Origin: Sphingomonas bacterium
GTDB taxonomy: Bacteria > Pseudomonadota > Alphaproteobacteria > Sphingomonadales > Sphingomonadaceae
Assembly (NCBI RefSeq): GCF_903643065.1
Contig: NZ_CAHJWX010000016.1
Location: 1-15,676, forward strand
DNA length: 15,676 nt
Direction: 5' to 3'
Within the stretch, counting starts at the first letter, position 1; the number at the start of each line of letters is the position of its first letter. The translations under genes were made by a program, and so were the position numbers. Positions 1-6,277 of the stretch are shown here, piece by piece. The notes under the pieces were generated by a model. It did not search any database. It worked only from the letters and a program-made list of their open reading frames with translations, and was not told the DNA's origin.

Positions 1-965
1 GGATCGCCGCCGGGCTGGCGGCGATGCTCGCCAGCTTCGCGGCCGTGCCGGCGGTGCACGGCGTGGCGGCGATCACCGTGACCGTCGCCGCCTTCCAGAT
101 CGCGCTCAACGCCATCCTCGCGCCGTTGATGGCGCTTGTCGCCGAGGAGGTGCCCCCGGCGCGGACCGCGATGACTACCGGGCTGTTCGCCGTCGGGCCG
201 CCGTTGGCGGCACTGGTAACGCTGGCGCTCGCCCTGCCAGCGCTGCGGACGTTCGGCGCGCGCCTGGTCGTCGTCGCGGCGATCAGCACCATCTGCCTGC
301 TGCCATTGCTCACCACGCGGCCGCGACCTGTCGCCGAACGGGTCATCGCCGTACCGTCGGCGATCGCACGGCCCGACCTGGCGTTGGCTCTGGTGGCCCG
401 GCTGCTCGTCCAGATCGCGGGCAACGTGCTCTTTGCCGATCTCCTCTATCTGACCGAGCAACCCGGCGGCGTAGGCGGCATCGCGATCGCGCGGACAAGC
501 GCGCTGCTGCTGCTCGGCAACCTGCTGCCGCTGCCAATCGCGGTCGCGATCGGGCGCCGGTCGGCTCGGCGCGCGCGCCTCAGGCCATTTCTCGTGACGG
601 CAGCGGCTGCGGCGGCAATCGGGCTGGCAGTAATGGCGGCATCGTCCGGCTGGAACGGCCGCGCCGTTGGCTTTCTGCTGTTCGCTACCGGTTGGGGCGT
701 CTTCCTGCCGCTCCAGGTCGGCTATGTGATGCAATTGCTGCCCGATCCGGATCATCGGGGCCGCGACCTGGCGGTGCTCAACCTCGCCAACACGCTGCCG
801 GTGCTGATCGGCCAGGGGCTGGCTTGGTGGCTCGCGACGCCGCGCGACGCCGCTGCGCTGCTGCTCGCGCTTGCCGCCCTGACGCTCGCCGGCGGCGCGC
901 TGATGTCGACCGTCGGCGCGCGGGGACGCCCGCTTAGCCGATCGACACGAAGCCGGTCACCGTGA
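1..965 (+). CDS. MFS transporter, C-terminal part (5' end outside window)
   Basis: The reading frame is open from the window edge, so the true start lies upstream and about 320 residues are visible. The visible protein is almost entirely hydrophobic with about eight or nine helices separated by short charged loops. One loop carries an RRSARRARLR stretch between helices, typical of the cytoplasmic loops of major facilitator proteins. I recognise the general MFS fold but not the substrate. Next to secreted beta-glucanases and a glucokinase, uptake or efflux of glucose or a small glucoside is the natural inference. The last 11 codons overlap the 3' end of the convergent DUF6445 gene by 32 bp, and the arginine/serine-rich tail looks like a run-on of the frame rather than a conserved C-terminus. 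No lesion is visible. Confidence 0.78.
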   Translation, partial: IAAGLAAMLASFAAVPAVHGVAAITVTVAAFQIALNAILAPLMALVAEEVPPARTAMTTGLFAVGPPLAALVTLALALPALRTFGARLVVVAAISTICLLPLLTTRPRPVAERVIAVPSAIARPDLALALVARLLVQIAGNVLFADLLYLTEQPGGVGGIAIARTSALLLLGNLLPLPIAVAIGRRSARRARLRPFLVTAAAAAAIGLAVMAASSGWNGRAVGFLLFATGWGVFLPLQVGYVMQLLPDPDHRGRDLAVLNLANTLPVLIGQGLAWWLATPRDAAALLLALAALTLAGGALMSTVGARGRPLSRSTRSRSP

Positions 966-1608
966 GCCGCCCCATCGCAGGGTCCGCGCTCAGCGACGCA
1001 TCCGCTGGAATGACGCCGCTGTGCAGCGCGAAGCTGTGATAGACGACCGCGCGGTCGTAACGCGCCGGCACGACGGCGATCCGTTCGAACAGTCGATCGG
1101 CATCACCGATATAGTCGGCGACCGGCGGCCGGCCGTAGCGCAACTCGGCGTCGAGTTGCCCGTCGAAGATCGGGACGCGATGGCTGTCCACCGTCTCGAA
1201 CCGCGTCGAGCGGTGACGAAAGAAGGCGGTGCCGCTGCTCGCTCCGGCGTTATCGAGATAATGAACGAACGCTACGCGGCTGCGCTCGTGCGAGTCGCAA
1301 TGCGGCAGCCGCTGTGCCGGCGACAGCGCATCGCGCGGTGTGGTGACGATCGAGAAGCTGGCGTCGATCAGCGTAGCGGCGGTGCCGGCGAGCCCGAGCA
1401 TCGCCGCCGCGCGCGCCACCGTTTCGGCCTGCCGCGGCCAATAATCCTCCGGCAGGGCGGCGCGCAGCCCGGGATAGGCGTGGCGCGCCGGCTCGAAAAC
1501 GGCTTGCGCCGCGGCTTCGCGCAACGCGTCCGGATCACCGCTGAACTCGTCGATCACGATCACCGTTCGGCGCTCGTCGCCGACCCGCATCGTTTCGTAC
1601 CGGGCCAC
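934..1608 (-). CDS. DUF6445 family protein (2OG-Fe(II) dioxygenase-like fold)
   Basis: The predicted product is about 224 residues and the exact substrate is unknown. It carries an HCD metal-binding pair at residues 103-105, followed by HYLDN (116-120), a GTAFFRHR block (126-133) and a distal histidine in FALHSG (about 196). This is the HxD...H arrangement of 2-oxoglutarate/Fe(II) oxygenases and matches the DUF6445 proteins common in Sphingomonas and Caulobacter sugar and TonB-receptor loci. The frame is open upstream to an ATG at 1719. I prefer the GTG at 1608 because a strong purine-rich ribosome binding site (GGAGGGGAGA) sits just ahead of it and the upstream residues look uncoded. An ATG at 1590 is a further alternative. 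It is transcribed divergently from the GH1 gene across about 186 bp, so the two may share regulation. The family call is from memory of the motif pattern. Confidence 0.72.
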   Translation of the reverse strand: MARYETMRVGDERRTVIVIDEFSGDPDALREAAAQAVFEPARHAYPGLRAALPEDYWPRQAETVARAAAMLGLAGTAATLIDASFSIVTTPRDALSPAQRLPHCDSHERSRVAFVHYLDNAGASSGTAFFRHRSTRFETVDSHRVPIFDGQLDAELRYGRPPVADYIGDADRLFERIAVVPARYDRAVVYHSFALHSGVIPADASLSADPAMGRLTVTGFVSIG

Positions 1609-1765
1609 CCGTCTCCCCTCCACCGCAGCGCGTCGCGGTAAGGGCGCGGCGGCGTATTCGTCAATGCGGCACTTGGCTAAAGCCGCGCCACCAAAACTTC
1701 CAGATGATGTGCCGCACATGTCGAATGAGCGGCTTTCCTTGCCGACGAAGCTATGCCAATCTGCA

Positions 1766-1783
1766 ATTGAGAACGTTCACAAT
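1766..1783. promoter_or_regulatory. LacI-family-type operator palindrome
   Basis: The 18-bp sequence ATTGAGAACGTTCACAAT is a palindrome around a central CG, with 16 of 18 positions matching its own reverse complement. The core GAACGTTC is perfect. Central-CG palindromes of this length are the usual operators of LacI/GalR repressors. It ends directly before the GH1 ribosome binding site (GGGAGGGGG, about 1784-1792), so a bound protein would block transcription or initiation. No LacI gene is visible in the window. Confidence 0.55.
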
Positions 1784-1794
1784 GGGAGGGGGCG

Positions 1795-3231
1795 ATGGAC
1801 CGCCGAGACTTCATTCGCACGGGAATGACCTTGGGCACCTGCGCCGCGGTCACGCCATCGGCCAGCGCCGCGGCGATCGTGCGCCGGCCGCTCGACATGA
1901 GTTTCCCCAAGGATTTCGCCTGGGGCTGCGCGACCGCCGCGTACCAGGTCGAAGGCGCGGTGAACGAGGATGGCCGCGGGGCGACGAACTGGGATGTCTT
2001 CTCCCACACCTCCGGCAGGGTCGCCAACGGCGACAATGGCGATGTCGCGTGCGACAGCTATCATCGCTACCCGGAAGACATCGCGCTCCTGAAGGGGCTG
2101 GGCGTCGGCGCGCACCGCATGTCGATCGCGTGGTCGCGGATCTTCCCCGATGGGCGCGGCCCGATCAATCAGAAGGGTGTCGACTATTACAACCGGGTGA
2201 TCGACGCGCTGCTCGCCGCCGGCATCAAGCCGTACGTCACGCTGTTTCACTGGGACTTGCCGCAGGCGCTTCCCGGCGGATGGCAGAACCGCGACACCGC
2301 CCATGCCTTCGCCGACTATGCCGGCTTCATGGCGGGCAAGCTGTCCGATCGCGTGCACCACTTCATCACCGTGAACGAGCTGCGCTGTTTTACCGATCTC
2401 GGCCATCAGCAGGGCATCCATGCGCCGGGGTTGAAGCTGCTTCCCGCCGGCGTCAACCAAGTCCGTCATCACGGCGTGCTGGCGCACGGGCTCGGGGCGC
2501 AGGCGGTGCGCGCCCATGCCCGCGCGGGCACACAGGTCGGCGTGGCCGACAACACCAGCCTCTTCGTCCCGGTGATCGAAACCTCCGAGCACATCGCCGC
2601 GGCCAAGCAGGCGGTGCGCGACGACAACGCCATGTTCCTGACCGCGATCATGGAAGGGCGATACCTCGACAGCTACCTCGCCGCAGCGGGAGCGGACGCG
2701 CCGCAGGCGCGGGCGGGCGACATGGCGGCGATCGGCACGCCGCTCGATTTTGTTGCGCTCAATATCTATGCACCGACCTATGTGAAAGCCGATCCGTCGG
2801 TGGCGCGCGGCTGGACGCCGCTGCCGCACCTGCCGCAATCACCACGGATGGCGTCGCCGTGGCTCTATGTCGGCCCGGAGGTAGCCTATTGGGGCGTCCG
2901 GGCGGTGAGCGAGCTGTGGGGGCCGAAGTCGCTCTACATCTCCGAGAACGGCTGTTCGACCGACGACGTCCTGGACGCGCAGGGGCACGACGACGATGCC
3001 GACCGGATCATGTACCTGCGCAACTATCTCGGCCAGTTCCGTCGCGCGACCGCCGAGGGCTATCCGCTGCACGGCTATTTCCTGTGGAGCCTGATGGACA
3101 ATTTCGAGTGGGCGGACGGCTACGGCAAGCGCTTCGGCCTTCACTATGTCGATTTCGCGACGTTGAAGCGCACGCCCAAGCTCAGCGCGCTGTGGTACCG
3201 GGAACTGATCCGTCGCAACGCGCTGGTGTGA
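1795..3231 (+). CDS. GH1 family beta-glucosidase, Tat-exported
   Basis: This is a complete 478-residue glycoside hydrolase family 1 enzyme that would release glucose from beta-glucosides such as laminarin oligomers or cellobiose. The N-terminus DRRDFIR, followed by a weakly hydrophobic stretch ending near ASAAA (residues 23-27), is a twin-arginine export signal, so the enzyme is probably periplasmic. The TIM-barrel landmarks are in order: FAWGCATAAYQVEG (41-54), HRMSIAWSRIFPDG (107-120), FHWDLPQAL (151-159), the acid/base Glu195 in ITVNELRCF, NIYAPTYV (323-330), the nucleophile Glu384 in YISENG, and SLMDNFEWADGYGKRFGLHYVD (split around 432-453). The acid/base motif reads NEL instead of the usual NEP. 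A strong ribosome binding site (GGGAGGGGGCG) fixes the ATG, and a LacI-type palindrome lies just upstream. The stop is 6 bp from the end of the convergent eda remnant. There is no lesion. Confidence 0.95.
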   Translation: MDRRDFIRTGMTLGTCAAVTPSASAAAIVRRPLDMSFPKDFAWGCATAAYQVEGAVNEDGRGATNWDVFSHTSGRVANGDNGDVACDSYHRYPEDIALLKGLGVGAHRMSIAWSRIFPDGRGPINQKGVDYYNRVIDALLAAGIKPYVTLFHWDLPQALPGGWQNRDTAHAFADYAGFMAGKLSDRVHHFITVNELRCFTDLGHQQGIHAPGLKLLPAGVNQVRHHGVLAHGLGAQAVRAHARAGTQVGVADNTSLFVPVIETSEHIAAAKQAVRDDNAMFLTAIMEGRYLDSYLAAAGADAPQARAGDMAAIGTPLDFVALNIYAPTYVKADPSVARGWTPLPHLPQSPRMASPWLYVGPEVAYWGVRAVSELWGPKSLYISENGCSTDDVLDAQGHDDDADRIMYLRNYLGQFRRATAEGYPLHGYFLWSLMDNFEWADGYGKRFGLHYVDFATLKRTPKLSALWYRELIRRNALV

Positions 3232-3237
3232 CGGCGA

Positions 3238-3856
3238 TCAGTCGTGCGTCAGCAGGGCGGCGGCCCGCGAGCGACGTCCGATTTCGTCGAGATCGCCATT
3301 CGCGGATATGATCCACGATCCTCCCACGCAGATCACCTGCTCGATGGCCAGCCAGTCCGGCGCGGTGTCGATCGTGACGCCGCCGGTCGGGCAGAACGGG
3401 CATGAGACGAAGGGCGCTACCAGCGCCTTCAGCGCGGGGATGCCGCCGCTGGCAGTGGCGGGGAAGAACGTGGATGGGTTAGGCCCAGGTCGAGGCCGCG
3501 TATGATATCGGCGGCGGTGCCAACGCCGGGCAGGAACGTGATGGCGCGCTCGCGGGCGGCCCTGGCCAGCGGATCGGTCAGCCCCGGCGACACGATGAAG
3601 CGCGCGCCCGCCGCCATCGCAGCGTCGAGCTGACGTTCGTCGAGGTCGGTGCCGGCACCGACGACAGCGCCATCGACCTTCGCCATCTCGGCGATGACAT
3701 CAAGCGCTGCGGGCGTCGCAAGGTCACCTCCAGCGCGCGCAGGCGGCCGGCGACCAGCCGCTCGGCGATCGGCGATCGGTCACGCCCGTGCCGCATCGTC
3801 GATCAAAGCACGGGGATGATCGGTGCCAGCTGCATGACGGAAGCGATGTCGATCAA
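3238..3856 (-). pseudogene. eda: KDPG aldolase (eda) pseudogene with several frameshifts
   Basis: The remnant has the normal full length of 2-keto-3-deoxy-6-phosphogluconate aldolase (about 205 codons), the last enzyme of the Entner-Doudoroff pathway. Family sequence is continuous when frames are switched: IASVMQLAPIIPVL, then IDDAARA, PIAERLVAG.LRALEVTLR, PAALDVIAEMAKVDGAVVGAG, ARFIVSPGL, RGLDLGLTH, then FFPATASGGIPALKAL, CPFCPTGGVTIDTAP and ICVGGSWI. Frame changes fall near 3805, 3763-3780, 3717 and 3469. The last one lies at the catalytic lysine: where HFKFFP is expected the codons read CAT CCA CG TTC TTC, so the Schiff-base lysine is gone even if the frame is restored. It would have started at a TTG (3856) overlapping the glk stop, the usual coupled glk-eda arrangement. 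The lysine loss and the number of lesions argue against sequencing error. Confidence 0.88.
3763..3776. repeat. 7-bp tandem duplication inside eda remnant
   Basis: CGGCGAT occurs twice in direct tandem here, followed by CGG. The position coincides with one of the frame changes between the IDDAARA and PIAERL segments of the broken aldolase, so replication slippage is a plausible cause of this lesion. Confidence 0.6.
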
Positions 3857-4830
3857 CGGGGATGCTCCTGGCAAAAGGCGGCGGCTGCGCCGAGCAGGCC
3901 GGGTTCGGAGTAGGTGACGAGCTGGACCGGCACCTGCGCCATCCGCTCCTCGAAGCGGCCCTTGGCACGAAACCGCGCAGCGAAGCCGGATCGCGGCAGG
4001 TGATCGGCGATGCGCAGGCCCAGCCCGCCCGCGATCACCACCCGCGTTCCGCCCTGGGCGAGCGCGATGTCGCCGGCGACTGCCCCCAGGCTGAGGCAGA
4101 AGCGGTCGAACGCCGCCACCGCCAGGCTGTCGGTATCATTCAGCGCCGCCGCCCACAGCGCCTTGTCGTCGAACGTCGCGACCGGCCGCCCCTCGATCGC
4201 GCCGAGCGCCTCGTAGATGTTGGCAAGACCAGGCCCCGAGACGATCCGTTCGACCGAGACGCGGCGGTAACGGCCGCGCAGGCGCTGAATGATCGCCTCC
4301 TCGATCGTGTCGAGCGCGGCGAAGTCGAGATGGCCGCCCTCGGTCTCGATCACCTCGACGCGGCCGCCCCGCCGCAGCAACAACGCCACGCCCAGCCCGG
4401 TGCCGGGGCCGACGATGGTGACGACCTCGTCGTCGCGGATCGGCTCGTCCGGTCCGCACAGGTGGCGAAGATGCTCCGGCCCAAGCTGCGCAACGGCGTG
4501 ACCGATCGCGCCGAAATCGTTGACGAGGCTGAACCGGTCGAGCCCCAGCTTCTCGCCGATCAGCGCCGGGCGAATGATCCACGGGTTGTTCGTCAGCTTG
4601 AGCACCTCGCCCTGAATCGGGCAGGCGACCGCGATGCCGGCTTCGCGCGGCAGGAGCTGACCGCATGTTGCCGCATAGGCTTCCCACGCGGTCTGCAGGC
4701 TGGCGTGCTCCGCCGTTCGCAGCGTCGCTTGGCGGTCGAGCGAGACGACGCGCTCGCTCTTGATCCCAGCGATCGCGAAGCGGGCGTGCGTACCGCCGAT
4801 GTCGACGGCGACGATTTCACGCATAGTCAT
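3853..4830 (-). CDS. glk: Glucokinase
   Basis: This is a complete 325-residue glucokinase of the bacterial ROK-related Glk family, which phosphorylates glucose with ATP to glucose-6-phosphate in the cytoplasm. Visible motifs are the nucleotide-binding DIGGTHARFAI (10-20), TNNPW (80-84), the catalytic aspartate in VNDFGAIG (Asp105), GPGTGLG (141-147), the sugar-binding ETEGGHLDFA (162-171) and SGPGLANIY (198-206). The end LLGAAAAF is also typical. I use the ATG at 4830; a second ATG at 4824 is almost as good, and neither has a strong ribosome binding site. The gene overlaps the edd remnant by 14 bp at its start and touches the eda remnant at its stop, the order of an edd-glk-eda operon. It is the only intact member, with no frameshift or missing motif, so it is either under selection or too recently orphaned to have decayed. 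Its own promoter is not evident. Confidence 0.93.
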   Translation of the reverse strand: MTMREIVAVDIGGTHARFAIAGIKSERVVSLDRQATLRTAEHASLQTAWEAYAATCGQLLPREAGIAVACPIQGEVLKLTNNPWIIRPALIGEKLGLDRFSLVNDFGAIGHAVAQLGPEHLRHLCGPDEPIRDDEVVTIVGPGTGLGVALLLRRGGRVEVIETEGGHLDFAALDTIEEAIIQRLRGRYRRVSVERIVSGPGLANIYEALGAIEGRPVATFDDKALWAAALNDTDSLAVAAFDRFCLSLGAVAGDIALAQGGTRVVIAGGLGLRIADHLPRSGFAARFRAKGRFEERMAQVPVQLVTYSEPGLLGAAAAFCQEHPR

Positions 4831-5782
4831 GCGTCGGTCTCGCTGTCCGCGACGCTGGCGTCAATGCCTCCGGCTCGTCGATCTCGCCATCGGCAATGTC
4901 CCGGCCCATCGCCGCGAGCATTGCCGACCCGCCCTGTTCCGCAATACCGGCACCGTGACGCAGGAACGCGAACAGCTCACGGCCCGTGCCGATCGGCGGC
5001 GGCGGCGGCGGCGCGGCGGCGCGATCGCGCGCCGCCCATTCGGCCGAGTCGATCAGGCGTCGATCGTTCCTGCGTCTGCCGACACCCGGACAATGTCGTC
5101 GTCGCGCAACCGGCCCAGCGCGCCGCCGCCCAGCGCCTTCAGCGCTGACATGGTACGCTTTCAACACGTCATCCTGATCGGCGAACACCCGTGCCGGTGC
5201 CTCGACAGTCCAGCGCGACGGATCGGCGGCGCTGGTCTTGAAAGTGGCATGGCCGAGATTGCCCTGCAACAGCCGCATTCCGCCATCGGGCAGAAAAGGC
5301 TCATGGGGAGGACGCAGCATCGTGTCGTCGCGGCTGTGCGGCACTGGATGCCACGCCAGCGTGTCGGCGTCGAGCACGGGCTCGCGCGCATGAGCGGCGA
5401 GGCCGCCCTCCCACACCGTCAGGACGTCGCCGTGGAGCAAGCCAGCGTCGAGCAGAGAACCGATGACGAACGCCATGCCACCCGCCTGATGAAACGCGTT
5501 CACGTCGCCCGAGCCACCCGGATAGGTCCGCGCGATCAGCGGCACCGCCGCCGACAGCGCATCGATATTCGACCAGTCAATGGCGATCCCCGCCGCGCGA
5601 GCGATGGCGGGCAGGTGAAGGACGTGATTGGTCGAGCCGCCGGTCGCCAGCAGGCCCACCGCGGCATCAACGATCGCCCGCTCGTCGATGCCGCGACCGA
5701 TCGGGCGATAATCGCCGTCGTCCCAGCCGATCTCGACCAGCCGACGGACCGCGGGCCTGGTAGCCGCCGAGGAGACGAATTG
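4817..5782 (-). pseudogene. edd: 6-phosphogluconate dehydratase (edd) pseudogene
   Basis: This is a remnant of the Entner-Doudoroff dehydratase. Recognisable sequence begins near RRLVEIGWDDGDYRPIGR, continues through LLATGGSTNHVLHLPAIA, NAFHQAGGMAFV, LLQGNLGHATFKTSA and APARVFADQDDVLKAY, and ends with GTGRELFAF and AEQGGSAMLAAM. Intact Edd is about 600 residues. Roughly the first 270 are missing here, and a TAA at 5783-5785 closes the frame upstream. At about 5152 the LKAY block is joined straight to HVSAE, removing about 60 codons that normally hold GELxRD, RFQGPRANGMPELHK and TDGRxSGASGKVP. Between about 5137 and 5057 a one-base insertion and a one-base deletion put 20-odd codons out of frame. 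Both conserved signature regions of the IlvD/Edd family are therefore gone, and the product cannot be a working dehydratase. Confidence 0.88.
4994..5011. repeat. (CGG)6 trinucleotide run
   Basis: Six consecutive CGG units sit in the C-terminal part of the edd remnant and read as a polyproline run on the minus strand (PPPPPP before IGTGRELF). Such runs are prone to slippage. It has no sign of a separate function. Confidence 0.6.
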
Positions 5783-5840
5783 TTACGCCGCGAGCTGGCC
5801 GTCACCCGCAATCGCCTCGCCTTTCTGATCTCACGCGGAC

Positions 5841-5861
5841 GTTACTGACCCGCACAGTAAC
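5841..5861. promoter_or_regulatory. Inverted repeat between edd remnant and TonB-receptor remnant
   Basis: Perfect 7-bp arms GTTACTG and CAGTAAC are separated by the 7-bp spacer ACCCGCA. It lies about 90 bp ahead of the truncated TonB-receptor reading frame, where an operator would be expected, but it could equally form a small hairpin. It has no T-run, so it is not a classical terminator. The rest of 5783-5949 holds no gene that I can recognise. Confidence 0.35.
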
Positions 5862-5949
5862 CGTCGTCGAACCGTAAGCAACTTCACCAAGCGTGATCGC
5901 CAAGCCTACCGTCCCACGATCGCACAAGAACTGACCGGGAGGGATCCGA

Positions 5950-6143
5950 ATGAAGACGGCTTTCACGCTGCGAGAGCATGGGCGTGGTGCCGACATGATG
6001 CTGGCGACGGTCGCGTCGATGGCTTCGCATGGCGCATCGGCCCGATCGGCGACCGCGCAACCGGCGACTGGTCAGGTGTCTACCCTTCAGCCCGACGGCG
6101 CGCCGCCGACCGACAACGGCGAGAAGGGTGATGTCGTCGCCAC
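5950..6143 (+). pseudogene. TonB-dependent receptor, N-terminal leader fragment
   Basis: The frame opens with an ATG behind a good ribosome binding site (GGGAGGG). It encodes a charged start (MKTAFTLREHGRGADMM), a short hydrophobic alanine-rich stretch, then TAQPATGQVSTLQPDG, PPTDNGEKGDVVAT. This is how many sphingomonad TonB-dependent receptors begin: a signal peptide, a Pro/Gln/Thr-rich linker, then GDVVVTG leading into the plug domain. Here the match stops right at GDVVAT and the sequence becomes part of an unrelated ATPase. About 65 codons survive of a gene normally 800-1000 codons long. It was probably the outer-membrane importer of the glucan locus. The signal sequence reads poorly (LATVASMASHGASA), consistent with decay. 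Confidence 0.6.
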
Positions 6144-6248
6144 GCGATCGAGACGGTCACGCGCCTGCGCGCGCTCGCCGATGACGGCAAGCTCGTCATC
6201 GCCTCGATCCACGACCTGACCTTCGCCGCGCGCCACGCCAGCCATTCA
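6144..6248 (+). pseudogene. ABC transporter ATPase, short C-terminal-region fragment
   Basis: In the frame starting at 6144 the sequence reads AIETVTRLRALADDGKLVIASIHDLTFAARHA. The segment LVIASIHDLTFAARHA is the H-loop region (switch histidine in HDL) of ABC-transporter ATPases, closest in style to the heme/iron-siderophore/cobalamin importers. The Walker A, signature and Walker B segments are absent on the left, and the frame runs on through SHSNISRQNS to a stop on the right. It is fused directly to the TonB-receptor leader in a different frame, so it is a stranded scrap, not a gene. Confidence 0.55.
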
Positions 6249-6277
6249 AATATCTCGAGGCAAAATTCCTAATCTTT

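Noticed and set aside
3862..5148. Long plus-strand open frame opposite glk
   Set aside because: It is the antisense of the glucokinase codons and the edd remnant; its composition (Arg/Asp/Ala-rich) is that of a GC-rich shadow frame.
5779..5848. Plus-strand tail reading LRRELAVTRNRLAFLISRGR ahead of the inverted repeat
   Set aside because: It looks protein-like, but the frame upstream of it is only antisense to the edd remnant and I could not tie it to any family.
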